Source: Symbiodinium natans (lineage: Eukaryota > Sar > Dinophyceae > Suessiales > Symbiodiniaceae). From it: DNA of 64,000 nucleotides. Every line of letters starts with the position of its first letter. The first letter of the stretch is position 1. The notes below the pieces were generated by a model. It was not told the origin of the DNA, did no database searches, and was given only the letters and a program-made list of their open reading frames with translations. The stretch is from the NCBI GenBank assembly GCA_905221605.1, contig CAJNDS010002530.1:122001-186000 (forward strand), given 5' to 3'. Positions 14,240-27,029 of this stretch are shown here, one piece after another. The position numbers and the translations under genes were made by a program.

Positions 14240-15080
14240 CTTCTGCCTGCGCTGCCCGCCCATGGGCGCAGCCCCTTAAAATATATGTATGGATTTATTT
14301 GTTTATTTGTTTACATATATATGGGTGGCTGTCAATATTCCTTCTTCCAGGAACGGCGGATGCTGAAAAAATCATGGCGCCGCCTTATGACGAGGAGGAA
14401 AACGAAGGTCTTGAACGATGGCTTTGGCAAGTACAGAAGTGTAGTACTAATTCTTGTTCCCGATGCAAAAACCTCGCAAAACACACTAGCGCCGTCATTT
14501 TAAGACTCAGGCATCGTCTTCGGAACTACTGGAGCTACTTGAGCTCTAGCTAGTAGGCTAGTAGTGCTTTGCTCTTCCAGGTTGGCCATGTTTCAAATCA
14601 GCTGTCTTAGTACTGCTTTATGTCTTGGATGGGCAAGTGGCCACCGCAAGCAGTTTCCCTTCATATTTGCTAGCGCGATGCTAGCGACAACCCAGCGCAT
14701 ATTTCGCCGCATGACTTTAGAATTTTGGCACGCCGGCAGTATGCATCAGGAGCAACCACAGGGTTTAGGGTGCAGGGTCCAGGGTGTGTAACCCAGTGTT
14801 CCACAGTCTTACCTAAGCCGCAGGCCGCCTATACTACTTAAGCTTCCCGAAGCTGGATCGCTCTAAACCCGAGGCCCTACACACTAAACCCTAAAATGTT
14901 AGCCTTTGGAAAGGAACACTAGCGCCACGCTAGCGCTATCCTAGCGCCTACATGGGGAAGAGCCTGAAACCTGCATATACGCATGGGGTGCCGCCTTGTG
15001 GCGAAGACATAAACCAGCAAGAGCGGAACTTCATATCGCACTTCCATCATATTTTACATACATGGTATTTTGACGTCCGC

Positions 15081-15122
<42 letters not shown>

Positions 15123-15260
15123 TTATTTATTTGCACGTATGCATATATATATATATACAGATACACACACATATTGATATTCTCTGGACCTTGCTGCCGG
15201 TGCTGAGGCACCGGCATGCCATCTCACGTATCCCACGGCATCCAGCCTAACGCACAGAGT
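14240..15260. other. Spacer with telomere-like and CTAGCGC words
   Basis: Contains GGGTTTAGGG at 14760, ACTAAACCCTAAA at 14882-14894, and repeated CTAGCGC/GCTAGCG words (14485, 14670, 14920-14946). No gene seen. Confidence 0.6.
15083..15162. repeat. TA microsatellite block
   Basis: About 17 TA units (15083-15118), a TTTA run, then a second shorter TA run (15142-15160). Confidence 0.95.
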
Positions 15261-15263
15261 CTC

Positions 15264-15610
15264 TCATGTGGTCGTGGGAACAAACACTGTGGTCCGAGCA
15301 ATAGCACCACCGGCAACTCCTTGTTGTACAGGTGCAGAGCCCGCTCCTTTAGACACTGCTGGTCGAATTCTCAGCGGCAGCTTCAGCTTCTCACTGAATT
15401 TCGGCTGATGACGGGTCTCAGCATCACGCGTATTCCCACTTCCACTTACCGCGATAGACGAAAGTAGTCCAAAGTTCACTTTCATCAACCTGTCGCGGAT
15501 AATCGTGGCTTCTGACTCTTCTGCTAGAAGCTTGTGGAAAGGGACTGGTTGGAAAGTTCGGCCTGCCGTCGCAGCTGGAACTTTGTCAGCTGATGAGTTC
15601 TGCGACTGAA
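15264..15610 (-). CDS. Candidate exon or gene end
   Basis: The 3' part of a 273-codon minus frame reads FHKLLAEESEATIIRDRLMK and KFSEKLKLPLRIRPAVSKG, ending in a Gly/Ala/Thr-rich tail at 15264. The 5' part of that frame (from 16085) is translated from short tandem CTTCCGC repeats and is probably not coding. The 3' part has normal protein composition but no recognised domain. Confidence 0.3.
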
Positions 15611-16689
15611 CCAACCCTCCTCGCAGTGCAGCTTCAGAACCTGCGCGGACTCTGCCACAAGCACAAAGAATTAAGCCGTGTTCTTTTCTCAAGCATGAGT
15701 CGATTGGACATTGTAACTTTTCCACGGACCCTTCCACGGGGTACTCCGGGCCATAAACATAAACCAGTAACTTGAGTATATATGTTGTCCAGGTACGCTC
15801 ACACACCCCCCAACCCCCTAGGTTTTCGGATTCAGGGTTTGGACTTTGTCGCCTTCCGCGGAGCTTCCGTGACCCTTCCGCGGCCCTCCGCGGAGTTCCG
15901 CACCCCGAAACGGCTTGTGGGAGCGATGGGGTGCAGTTCTTATGGTTGCTAGCGTGTTGGGCGTGAGCAATACAATCCCGAAGTACCTGGGAGTATAGAT
16001 GGTGATAGTTTAAATTTAAATTTTGTTCACAGTAAAACACTTCTGCAAGCCTTCCGCAGACCCTTCCGCAGACCCTTCCGCGCAATCGTGCTTACCTCTT
16101 CACACCCTTCGGCGGAAAAATCATAATGTCGGCTGCAAAGTAATTTCACTCGAGCGCTTAAAAGAACGCGGCTCAATTGCGACAAGAAGTTGCCAAAATT
16201 GAAAAGCATCCCTGTTGCAGTTCTTTTGGAAAGCGGTGCTCGAAACCCGCACACACTCTTCCATGTTCTTCCAAACCCCAGGACCACGCTGCTGGGCCCA
16301 GTTGTGATGGATACCATTGTATATCATTGTATACCCACAGACAAAGCAACAAGTAAGATCATGAACAGCACCCCTGACCCGTATAGTATAGATTCTCTGC
16401 CAGCAACTGGGCTAAATCCACTCCGGAAGGGCAACATCCCCCGAAGGCAGCCGTATTTGAAATCGATCATCTTTAAAGGCTCTGCAACGGCTTCAAGCAG
16501 GCCCGGTCCCATGTCCCAACGCGTCTCGCCTGAGTGTTGGGCAGGCCATGAAAATCCTTGGCAGCCTCAATCCAACTACGGAGGCCCGTCCTCGCAAACG
16601 ATGAAGCACGATGCAGCAGATACCGCAACATGCCACTGTCAAACTGCCAATGTGCCAGGTGTTGCTACACTTGCTACAACCAGCCCTGT

Positions 16690-16797
16690 ATGCTGTATGC
16701 CCTGTGCCACAAGCCGCTCAACGGCTGCCCAGAGAAGACCAGCAGCAGAGTTGTCCTCAGCAAATGTGATGTCGATTCCAAAGGATTTCTCCTGCCG
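16690..16797 (-). CDS. Candidate exon
   Basis: After acceptor AAGGCGGCAG the frame reads EKSFGIDITFAEDNSAAGLL, WAAVERLVAQGIQHTGL. It is helical and protein-like over about 35 residues before the frame closes. On the same strand at about 16512-16324 another frame ends in a C-terminal hydrophobic helix (LYGSGVLFMILLVALSVGIQ, then stop). These could be parts of one small membrane protein gene; no family is recognised. Confidence 0.3.
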
Positions 16798-16959
16798 CCT
16801 TCACCGGTACCCTTTCACGACAACACTGCCCCCCATCATGTCATTTGCATTTCTGCTGCACGTCGCAAGGTTGATGAGTGAAACCCAGAGCCCGCACAGC
16901 TGCGAGCACGGATTCTCCGATTTCATTCACGATTCAGCCAGAAAAATCATGCTAACAAG

Positions 16960-17130
16960 TAAGACTCAAAGTTGAAGTACTGGCGGAGCAAAGCAATGCA
17001 AGCGCTCTTCCCCCAGATTTCTTCAAATGGATTGATCGCGTCTATGCACTTAAGCACGACGAAGAGCGCCTCTGCGAAACTGCTTCTGACCAGCACTGGC
17101 ATCTGTGTCGCCGGTCCTGTACCCGTTGCA
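16960..17130 (-). CDS. Candidate coding fragment
   Basis: The minus frame reads AEALFVVLKCIDAINPFEEI, WGKSACIALLRQYFNFESYL and then stop (about 16963). Composition is protein-like. It starts inside a 31-bp segment duplicated at 17.93 kb just downstream of the ATPase stop. It could be an exon or a decayed copy of the ATPase 3' region. No family recognised. Confidence 0.3.
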
Positions 17131-18009
17131 CGCCCCGCTTGACTTGAAAGCTTGAACGCCGTAGCCTGCTCAAAGAATGTGAGCGTTGAACTGCTGTCTG
17201 CTAATCCTGGAAGTCAAGCAAAGCCGCAGCGCCAACAAAGCGTCAGTGATGCTGTTGCTACCTCAGCCGAGAAGCTCACACAACAAGGACGGATGCAAGT
17301 TCGCAGCGCTCAAACTCCGGCGCTGCTGAGGCACACGCGCAACTCAAGCATCGTCCGCTGGTGGCAGCGTGAACCCATAGCAATCTGCCCTGCGAGCGGG
17401 GCGGTGGCAAAGCCCCAAAGCTGAAAAGTCATCGAAACCAGGTGCTGGGCTTGGATGTGCCGCGATTTACTTCTGCTTCTTCGTCTTCCTTCATCCAGTC
17501 CTTGTCCAGAGAGAGTCACGCTGAGACGCGGCACAGGGAGGAGAGTGGGATTGACATGAAAAGCTCTCCTCCAGGCTGTGAATGACAATTTCATCTGCAT
17601 CGCACGTCACTCGATTTGGCTTCTTCTTCTTCTTCTTGATAGCCTCAAGCAGTGCTCAGCAAGGGCTCGCTGGAAAATGAAAGCTCAGTACTTGTTGCCT
17701 ACAAGACATGCGCACTCAAAACCTCAATCTTTGTCATCGTCCTATTGCAATCAGTTCAGACAGGATGAGCGAAGTTCGGCTTGAGGTCAGCACTTCCTTC
17801 AGGTATGCCTGACAGCATTCAAGCCAAGAAGCACAGCATCTGATCAAACTTCGAGTTCACACAAAGATGGAGCGCGATCAAAATACGTTCAACAAATACT
17901 CTGTGAAACTGCTTCTGACCAGCACTGGCAGGCCTGGTGTTGGTAAGGGGATGTTCTCGAGTGCACGAGCGACTTTCCATTTCATGTGATAGGATGATGG
18001 GATGATAGC

Positions 18010-19254
18010 TCATTCGTAGTCGGTGCCCTTGAAGATGTCGGGCAATCCGAAGGTGACGGCACCGTTGCGAATCACCCCTCCGACATTCTTCTCTGCAATC
18101 AACCTCGCGCCAGCGTCCGTCTCCACATTTTTGACAAAGGAGAAGCCATCCTTGGCGACGTTCTCCAGGTGAGCCCTTGCCTCCGGGTCTTCCACACATG
18201 AAGGCAGGCCGGGGCAATCCACAACTGCATAGGGGTTGAACTTATCTTTTCTTTGGATGAGATTGTCTAAGGCCAGCTTGGTGGTGAAGATGTCACCCCC
18301 AAAATAGTCGTAGAACACCTGGGCCAAGCCGTTATCCATTCCCCAATCACCTGTCAGCATCTGCAGCATGTCATCCTTCGGCACTTCGCCGATGACGATC
18401 ACCTTGCCGATGGTTCTCAAGTCCAACGAACATTCCATCAAACGAAACGGGTAGCCAAACTCTGACGAGATCAGCATGAAATTGGCTTGCTTAGTCTGCT
18501 TGGTCCATTTTGTGATGGTCGCCAGGGCTGTCTTGGCCGCCGTATTCGCTTCTCCATTTATTCCAGGTAGCGCCAAATTCGCCTCGTCCACCACAATGCT
18601 GGGGATTCTACCACTCCTCACGGTCTTGGTGATAAAATTATCGATCTTGATTTGCTTTTCTTGCGTTACCACGTCCAAGACACCCTTGGCAGCTTCACCG
18701 GCTCCCGTAGCTATAGCTTTGTTGACAACTTGCGCGATCACAGCACGCAAGCCTTGCACTGCCCGAGTTGTCCATTTTAGAGATTTTTGACGCTGCAAGT
18801 CAAGTGCTGCCATCAAAGGTCGGCCAGCTAGGCTGGCATCTCGCATGTCGACGGAGAGCACGTTGATCGTGTCTTTCCTGTCTGCACATCTCTGGATTGC
18901 CTCATTTTTGAGCAAGGTCTTGCCCAAATTCTTGCCGCCCAAAACTAGGGTCAGCAATCCGTTCTCGCTTATTGCCTCTATCAAGGCTTCTATTGCGCCA
19001 TCTCTGTCCACGGGTCTGTCGGACGCCATGTGGGCCTTTGCCTGGTGAACAATCTTTTGAAGGTACGTCTCCGCGTCCTCATTCCCAGACACTGCTTTCT
19101 GCACGGCTGCCCAAAAAATGTTTGCTTCGCCCATGTCAACCCGAGGAGGAAGACTGCGCAGCTTCACTGAACGCAGCGGCGCAAAGCATGCCACCACACT
19201 TGCCCACCAAAGGGCAAACACGAGTGCACCGCGCCACTTGCGTGAGCCGACCAT
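18010..19254 (-). CDS. P-loop ATPase with plastid-type leader, intronless
   Basis: A 414-codon uninterrupted frame starting at ATG 19254-19252. Residues 8-24 form a hydrophobic signal-peptide-like helix (RGALVFALWWASVVACFAPL) followed by FAPLRS, close to the FVAP-type Phe motif that starts the transit peptide in peridinin-plastid proteins. From about residue 100 comes a P-loop ATPase fold: Walker A GGKNLGKT, Walker B IVVDEAN, a sensor-like strand FMLISSEFG, and a V-I-G-E-V-P segment. This order resembles archaeal-type/STAND-like ATPases (the ATPase_2 group). A TGTGACAG acceptor lies just before the start and could take a spliced leader. Its role is unknown; plastid targeting is inferred. Confidence 0.82.
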   Translation of the reverse strand: MVGSRKWRGALVFALWWASVVACFAPLRSVKLRSLPPRVDMGEANIFWAAVQKAVSGNEDAETYLQKIVHQAKAHMASDRPVDRDGAIEALIEAISENGLLTLVLGGKNLGKTLLKNEAIQRCADRKDTINVLSVDMRDASLAGRPLMAALDLQRQKSLKWTTRAVQGLRAVIAQVVNKAIATGAGEAAKGVLDVVTQEKQIKIDNFITKTVRSGRIPSIVVDEANLALPGINGEANTAAKTALATITKWTKQTKQANFMLISSEFGYPFRLMECSLDLRTIGKVIVIGEVPKDDMLQMLTGDWGMDNGLAQVFYDYFGGDIFTTKLALDNLIQRKDKFNPYAVVDCPGLPSCVEDPEARAHLENVAKDGFSFVKNVETDAGARLIAEKNVGGVIRNGAVTFGLPDIFKGTDYE

Positions 19255-19299
19255 GGGATTTGTGCTGTCACAGGGCTTGCAAAAGCGTCATTGAAACAA

Positions 19300-22200
19300 A
19301 CATAAACAACCCATCCGATTGACTTCTTGCTTGAGGCTGTCGTGGAGGCTGATGCAGGGTCTGTGAGAATGCCTGCGCGCCGGCGCGGGCGCGTGATTTG
19401 CAACACCTTGATGTCCGAGGGAACTGAGCCAGACGATGCAGAACAGCAACCAAACTTGTCCAAAGCACGCACGCAACTGCACAACGTCGCCTGCGCGAGC
19501 CGGAGCGATGCGATGTGTGCTTGATGCAAACTTTCAGTTGTGTGGGGCATGCGCGACGAAGAAAAAGTCACTGTAAGTACGCAAGCAGAACACTCTACGT
19601 CGAGAGCAACAACAACTCTAACCTGTCAGACGGGTCGTGACATTGCAGAGGTGGTCCGGCCACAAGACTGACTAAAACTTAAAACTGCAGTACGGGGCTT
19701 TGATTTTGACGATGGGGGTATCCTCGAGTGTTGCGTTCAAGTGTGGAAAGTGGCTCGGGCAGAAGCCGTCGAGTTTCTCTTTCTGTGCGATGCTGCTGCT
19801 GGCCGTTTTACTTATATTCTATGCTCTGTTTTGCCTTGTTTGGAATGAAGTATATGTCCCATGTGATTTGCTAACCATGGGTTGCATGTGAGACACTTAC
19901 TTACTTACCTTCGCGCTCTCAGGCCGCATCCTTGCTCTCTGGCCCAGGATGCTTGTGAAAAGTGTCACGTGTCATCCTTCTCAGATTCAAAATGAAGCCT
20001 GATAAACAGTCAAAAAAATGTCAAAAACCAACGTCAGCTTGTGCAGCCCAGCGTCTTCCCCTGCAAGCGCGGAAAGAGCGTGACACCCCTGGCTGCTTCA
20101 TGCCACGCAAACTCCCGAACGCAAGGCAAGAAGCCACCTCATACGGATGCGCTGCGCAGCGTCCGAAGTCTGAAAAATAGGGTCCACATACCTGCAGCAA
20201 AAAGGATCGAGAACAACTAACTCAGCGTGGACAGCCAAAGCGAATGAGAGAGGGAGGAGGAGAACGGGGAGCGCGTCATTCGGGTGGGAAGTTCCACGGC
20301 CCCGTGCCGTACAATATGACACATGAAGCCACCGATCCTGCACATGCCCATTTCTCGAACGATGGATGATTGCACAAGTACTCTTGCAATCTGTCACGTC
20401 GACGCAAAGCGTCATTTCCTGTGCCTGCCCATGTAGAAACGCGAAATGCACATGCCAATCGTTGAACGGCGTTGAGCCGAAGCCGAATCATTGTCTATGT
20501 GCTCCCCGATGTGCGAGGCACATGTCCAGTGGGAAGCGATGGGCCAGCTCGCGTGGCACAAGAAATGGCCTTCAGACTCCCACCGTGGCAACAAGCATTG
20601 ATCACTGCATCTCGAAACTTGAAACTGAACTATGTTGGAGGCTGGGCATCGAGATAAGGCTCGAGCGGGTAGTTGTAGGCGGCTGTTTGACCCTTTTGGT
20701 AAGGTGCCAACGGTATCCTGCATCGAACTTTAAAGGGTTGCAATCTTTCTTGTGGCATCAGGACAAGTTTGCCGGGCGGACTTTCCCTGGTAGTACGGTC
20801 TGGCAGCCTTTCAGCTTTCTTACTGCATTCTACAGCATGTTGCGACAAATCCGTCGGCAGTTGCAACAGCTTTCCCATGCATCAACGCTGGCCTCCGACC
20901 ACTTAGCCGGTCCAAAACCAACGCGTGTGACCAGATTTTTGAACTTCGACATCACCTTGGGCAAGCAGCTTGATCCTTTTCCTTCAAGCGCTCCAAGGGT
21001 TCCCAACATGTCCGAAGCAATTGCTAAGACCACACACGTTGTCCAGCAGAAGCGGAGCAGAAGGCTTTGGCGCATCTTCCTAGGCATCAGGTGGTCCGTT
21101 GTGTCCTTTTGTGTCATGTCCTACTTGTCTGAAGAGTCTTTTGACAACGCTGAACTTCCCCAAGCAAGGCTTGCTTTACTGAGCTGTGTTTGAGGCCTGG
21201 AGTCTCAGGGTCGAAGCCAACCTAAACGACACATAAGGATGCATTCGCCTCGGCCCTAATCCCCTGGTGCCCCTCCCCCCGAATTCACACGCAGTGATTT
21301 GGCTTGCTCAGCCTCGCCTAACAGGCCCAGATATTTGTGGGGTTCCGTTTGGCTCGATGAGGCCACGAGAAGCCGCGCTGACCGAAAACAACTGTTTTTG
21401 TTGGACCCACCACCCAACGTCTGCGGACTCTCTCGGGGTCTTCCATGGACAACTTTCTTCGGGACGACCACCTAGGAAACTTTGGTAAACTCTGAAATAT
21501 TTGGAAATCGACATTATGGATCTTCAGCGGGAGCTGGGAACTCTTGGACCCTCGAATGACTCGATGCCCAAGCCCGACTCCTCTGCGCCTCAGGCGGGGC
21601 CGAGGAAGTCGGACGCGCAGCGTTTGACAACCATAAAGAAAATCAATGACAATGCAAGGCCACGAAGCCTTTCTTTGAATGTTGGGTTTTTCTGTGTTTC
21701 TTCCTGCTTGCAGGTCTTACCGAATTCAGCAAGGCACCAGTTGTCACTTTGTGCATGCAACGAGATTTACAAATCGGGCAGAGTCTGCCGAAGGCTCCCT
21801 GTGATTCCATGTATGTTGTCAGGGTTTCATGTCCACAGCCTGCTCCTGCGTCCCAGCTCAGTACCCCTGTGCTTCCAGCGTATCCAAAAAAAAGCGCGCC
21901 GAATTCCTACTTCTACTTGCAGTGCAAAGCTGTGAGAAGCTGCTGATTCGGAATGCTTTGGAGCTTCAGTGGCCGTTGTGGCACGGATGTGCGTTACGCG
22001 AGAACAAGCCTGCAAACCGGGCGGCAGCAGGAGACAGGAAACTGTGCTTGTTGGCACTCGGCCCTCACAACAACCAGTTCTACCATTTCTACCGTTCTAC
22101 ACATCCTCCAACCATGAACACCATTCCCCAACCAGGCAGATTCTCTTGCTCCAGGAAATCTCCAGAATGCCAGCCGTAGGCAGTCATTGTCATGGCTGAC

Positions 22201-25200
22201 AATGAATGACGAGCGAAAAACACAACCTCCCGCCCACGTCAGTTGCCGTTGCTTGAAACTGCAAATGCTTGATGGCAACCACCAAAGTCCAGACTTGCCG
22301 GGCAGAAGTGCGAGGGAGAGAGAGAGAGAGAGAGAAAAAAAAAAAAAAGGAGAGAGAGAGAGAGGGAGAGGGGGGCCGGTGATGTTCAACAGCGATGTGC
22401 GGCTGAGGTCCAGACTAGGCTGGCAGGAGCTCGGAAAGACTCCCGAACCTTGATTCTGCAATACTTTCAGCACATGCGCATACCAGGTGGAGTGCAGCCT
22501 AGGGACATGAGCTGGAATGTTGCTCCACATTTTGGAGACGGCAGGTGCATGTCGAGCACCACCGCCCTCGGCAAACGCCAACTGCCCTCTGACTCCATGC
22601 AGAATCTGTCCCGTGGTGGGGTCAGGTGCAGCAGCATCCAGCAGACCTGCACATCCTCGTGCAATGCTTCCCTGAAGACAATGTCACTTGCCTCAGCTTC
22701 AGACGAGTCGTGCATTGACGGGAAAAATTACTACAATCAATGCACGCCCTTACATTTTCGTGGCTACCTTTCAATACCGGAGCCAGAGGAGGAAGGGGAT
22801 TGGGGGATGCGAAGCTCACTAAGCCGGGGCAAGCCGTCTGTGCAAAGGGACGGTTTTCAGATCTGTGGGGACCAGCCTTGGACAGAGGAATCGCCGGAGT
22901 CTGGACTTCAAGATCGTCGGGCACCTCTCAGGCTGGGCTGGGTTCGGCACCGAGGACCGGGGCACGTGAGGACGGGATCTCTGCAGGGCTTCATAAGCTT
23001 TTGGCGTGTTCATGCGTGTTCTGAGGGCAAGGCAGGCTGCGCAAGCTCTGGTCGATTGCTGCCTCCAGGGGGGCGCATGCCAGGGTGCTGCAACTGGCAG
23101 CTTCGTCCACGCGCCCTGTCTTCAAGGCCTGGAACGACTGGACTGGCTGTCGAGGAAAGAGATGGCGTTGCGCTTGAGGCGAAGATTCGAGTGTCTACAA
23201 AGGCCTTGCAGAACTCAGCCTGAAAAATCAAAACATCCCACATGGCTGATGTGACTCACCCAGCCTGTGGGCGATAGCGCAGGGTAGACTTGGCCAAGCT
23301 GACATGGCTGGCCAGTCTAGACATGAGCCGTTCAGGATGATGGCTCTTCGTCACTGCTGTTCAAGTCGATTTCACCCGCTCAGAATCTAGCGATTCAGCA
23401 TCTTCTGCTGCAGCTGCGTTCAAAGAAAGCTAAGCCACAATGCTCAAAAATGCTCGAAAGAAAGGCATTTTCAGGAGGACATTTACGAGACATTCATGAG
23501 GCAGCTTCACAAGTGGTGACGTCCCCTGCCTATCAGGACAATGGTCTCGCCATGGGTATTCGCAATTCGACTCCCTTGGCCAGCTCCCCTTCAACCTGCA
23601 TCTCGAATTCGAACGCCATGCAAGTGATTCGCTCCAGCGAGAACATCACTTGCGCTATACCCGACTCACACCGTGCCCAAGAACCCGCTCCCCCCGCGGC
23701 AAGAAAAATTAAACAAAACGTCTCCCACACCCTCCGCACCATGAGATGTACACCAGTAGACTTCTTGGCCACCCTTCTCGCGAGGTCTGTGAAGAGCCAA
23801 CAGAAAAGCAAAAAGGACCATGCGAAGTGCTCATTCACTACTGTACTCATTCCCGGAAAATAGTACTTTGCTGTTCTGCCCGCTGTCCATGTGTACTGGC
23901 TTCACTGCACCTGCAGCCTGCGCCGGCGTGAGCTTGCAAGCAAGCGTACTCAAGCGTACACGAGCGCCGTAGCATATTGGGGGGGGAAAGCGAGCATGCG
24001 CCTTGTGTTGGAGCATGCAGTCCAATTTGCTACATACGTGGAAGCATAGGCAAGGATAATTACGTTGCATGCAGGCGCGCCCCAGCGTGCGTGCAAATAT
24101 GCAGACAGTCGAGCTTTCCGAACAGGCATGCTTGCAGGCAAGCAAACAGACAACGAAAAGCGCCCGCGGTGCACGGCGGAGCAGCTTACATCGGTGCATC
24201 AGTATATCATCAATCCTCCGCGGTTCCACGGTGTGCCTTGACAGCACGTATTTCGATTCTGAGGGGTCATAGAATCAACAGAAAACCTAATGGCAGCCTT
24301 AGACTAGCTACCCGACCTTTTGGGAGACCCTCATACGCATCTATATATACATGTATCTGTATATACAAATGCTATATATACTGTATAGTCACTACGGTCT
24401 TCATGCTTCTTGCACAGGGAAGCACGTCGCTGCCTCTTGAAGTTTGACGATGGTGCCTCTTGCAGGGCTGCACTTAAGTACACGTTTTCAAAAACAATGA
24501 AGAACGAATGAAGAACGAATGAATGTTAATGAAAATGCAGAATTCTGCTCTGCACTCTGCCGAGGTGCTTATGGTTGATCGGCAATGGGGGCAGTGAGAG
24601 CCCCCGAAAGCTCGATTTTGGACAATTCGCGTCACACATGCCTGCAATCTGCCACAGCACGTTGGGTCACTCACTATCAATCAAGTATCCTTACGCTGGC
24701 CCGGCCTCACACACACCTCCATGAGCGCATGGCAGCAGAACCATGCAGCCCGGTTCATCCAAACAAACTACCTCACAGGATGACAGGATGTCTGGGTTTT
24801 TGTCGCTGGCTGCTCACCATCAAGCTCCTGGCACACTGTGGAAAACGTTCTCCGGTACTAGCATTCTCCATATCCACCTTCCAGTTTCAACTATGCTCTG
24901 CCCAAGCCGGCCTAAGCCTTCAGCTTTGCCAAAAAAATGCAAAAGCAAAAAAATCTTCATGGTTCTTTCAGTTGCCTGCCTTGCCGATCAAAGACGGAGC
25001 AGGTTTGTCTACGCCCTTGCAGGATCTTGCAGGAAATCGGGAGTTGCTGTAGAGGGAAATATAGGGAAATGGAAAGGCAGAGTGGGGCGACAGATTCTAT
25101 AGATTCGGCCTGCGGTATCGGTGCTTCTGGAGATGCCTCAGCCTGGGAGGCGCAATGAGAGGGAGAAGAGATGAGAAGAGCCAGTTCCAACGACTTTGGC

Positions 25201-26080
25201 AAGGTTGATGCCTTTTGAAAGCACCTGTCTGTGAAAACTGAGTCAGGCCACACCTTCCTCCAGCTCCTCCTGGCTCACCTCCTGAGACCCGAAGCACCCA
25301 GAGCGAAGGCGGCCGAAGGTAAGGAAATTTGAAAGCTGTAGGCACATGCTACTGTTGCAGCTGCTGCTCTGGAAGATGCAGGATGAGTGCAAAGCCGACA
25401 AACTGCCGAAGCCTCCACACTTCTAAGCTCTCATATTTTCGTTCCTGTCTTGCTGCGAGCATGCTTCTTGCGCACCGGCACAAGCAGTGAACGGTGAAAC
25501 ACCCATCTGAGCAGACCGTGGCAAACGGTCAACTTTCGAAGGCGTGCAAACAGCTAATGACCGTCGCTGGCTTCATCCACTTGGTCATCTGCTGCTTGTT
25601 CTTCTGCCTGCTCTGCTGCAGCTTTGGCCCTGGGCATGCTGCACACTATCGCACTTTGTGTTTGCACTCAAGAAGTTGCCCATCTGCCCACATGCGAATG
25701 GCCCAGGCCTGCGAAGCTCGGCACGTGCTCGTCGTCCAAGGCCCTCTGCCTGGAGGATGCGTAGTGAGGGCTCGCGGCCTCAGAAATTCCGCCGCTGCCA
25801 TTGTGATAAGCCAAAATAAGCATTGACACATGCATACATGCGCCACGTCAATAAATGTCACGAGAACGCGAAGCAATTGCCAAGTTCCAATCGCAGAGCA
25901 GGATGCACCTCTGATAATGCATCTGGATTCTGGCGTACAGCCACCGCAGCCTCAGAGAGGGTGCTGTACGGGCGCTGTCTATTACCAGTTTTTTGCTGCC
26001 AGCCAACGGAAACAATGCACAAAATGACGCAAACCCAATGCGTAAGTAACACACTATAGTGACTATAGGATCAATGACAT
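19300..26080. other. No supported gene
   Basis: Two long plus-strand frames (20366-21193, 275 codons; 22450-23223, 257 codons) show no domain, lie opposite the gene array and are open in several frames. A minus frame at about 23640-23550 (ITCMAFEFEMQVEGELAKGV) and one at about 22700-22500 (DIVFREALHEDVQVCWMLLH) are protein-like but unbounded. A GA repeat is at 22.3 kb and an AT-rich stretch at 24.34-24.38 kb. Confidence 0.5.
22312..22372. repeat. GA repeat with A-tract
   Basis: Purine-only stretch: GA units, 14 A, then GA units and a G-rich end. Intergenic. Confidence 0.94.
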
Positions 26081-27027
26081 TCAAGGCCAGGACAAGCTCG
26101 AGATCAGACCGCAGCTCTGGTAGCAGATAGTGCCTTCAAGGAGATCCGAATAAACTGTTAAACACCCCCAGGTGCAGTGTATTCTGGACTTGGGGCCCTG
26201 CAGCATCATGCCATCAACCGACAGCGCAGCTGCTGCAGCTGCTCGGTTTCCACGCAACCTCGAGACTTCACGGTAGCTTCTCTCCGCGGCTTCTATAGGC
26301 CTCGATAGGCAACTCAGTGCCATGCTGACTTGCACGCACAATTTCAGGATTGGCGGTGGCCATTTGGAGCAGAAGATCCTGGGTCTGGTGATGTCCGGTA
26401 GACGCAGCTGCTCGCCACAGAAAGCAAGATTAAGCAAGACTTCAATGCCCCACGATGCCTCACTGATCTCTGGGCTTTTCTTGAGGACCTCTTGAATCGC
26501 CCTCCAATCCTGCGAGCACTTCTGGCTATTCTGCAAGAAAACCGCTCGGCACATCATTGAGTGTCCTGCTTCACAGCCTCCACAAGCAAAGTTGCAGGCA
26601 AACCTCCATCCACCTGCAACCCGACAGCTTTGATCTGCTTTGATACTGCGCGAACCTTCTCTCGCTGCATTACCGCATTTGCCTGCTCGAAGCGCAAAGC
26701 TTCCCAGCTTTGCTCCACAGCTTTGACTGCCACGCGCCTATTAGCACCTCGGATGCTCGATGGTCGGGCTTGCGCCATGTTGCGCCATGTTGTGTTTGAA
26801 GTTTGCCCAAACTCTTCCGAACGAGTCTGTAGTCTGAGGATTAAGCTGTGATCGGGGCAAGCATGTGCAAGCTCATTGACTGCAGCTTGGGACTTGGCAA
26901 AGGTCCGCAGCATACTCAAGAACTGCGCCATCGACCATGGCAACCGCTTTGACCAAATCTTCGTCCTCAGCGACTTAGCCGCGCTTAGACGAAGAATGAC
27001 AAGGACTTGCAAGAAACTACAGGTCAT
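26081..27027 (-). CDS. Unidentified gene, two exons
   Basis: The first frame (27027 to about 26600) is Ala/Gln/Glu-rich and helical, for example EALRFEQANAVMQREKVRAV. A GTGGATGG donor follows GLQ, and 90 nt later a strong TTTTCTTGCAG acceptor (about 26533) restores phase 0 into NSQKCSQDWRAIQEVLKKSP and EISEASWGIEVLLNLAFCGE. The frame is open to a TGA at 26081. Most of the product would be helical; no catalytic motif or known repeat is recognised. The second half is less protein-like and may hold a further intron (a CATCACCAG acceptor near 26385 opens LLLQMATANPEIVRASQ in another frame). Confidence 0.45.
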
Positions 27028-27029
27028 TT

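Noticed and set aside
15868-16085. CTTCCGC short repeats as a regulatory array
   Set aside because: Irregular and short; no dyad or consensus beyond base composition.
16190-16975. 261-codon plus-strand frame
   Set aside because: No recognised domain; the minus strand beneath it shows more protein-like blocks with splice-like edges.
20366-21193. 275-codon plus-strand frame
   Set aside because: No domain, unusual Cys/Ser-rich composition, opposite to the gene array; probably a chance frame.
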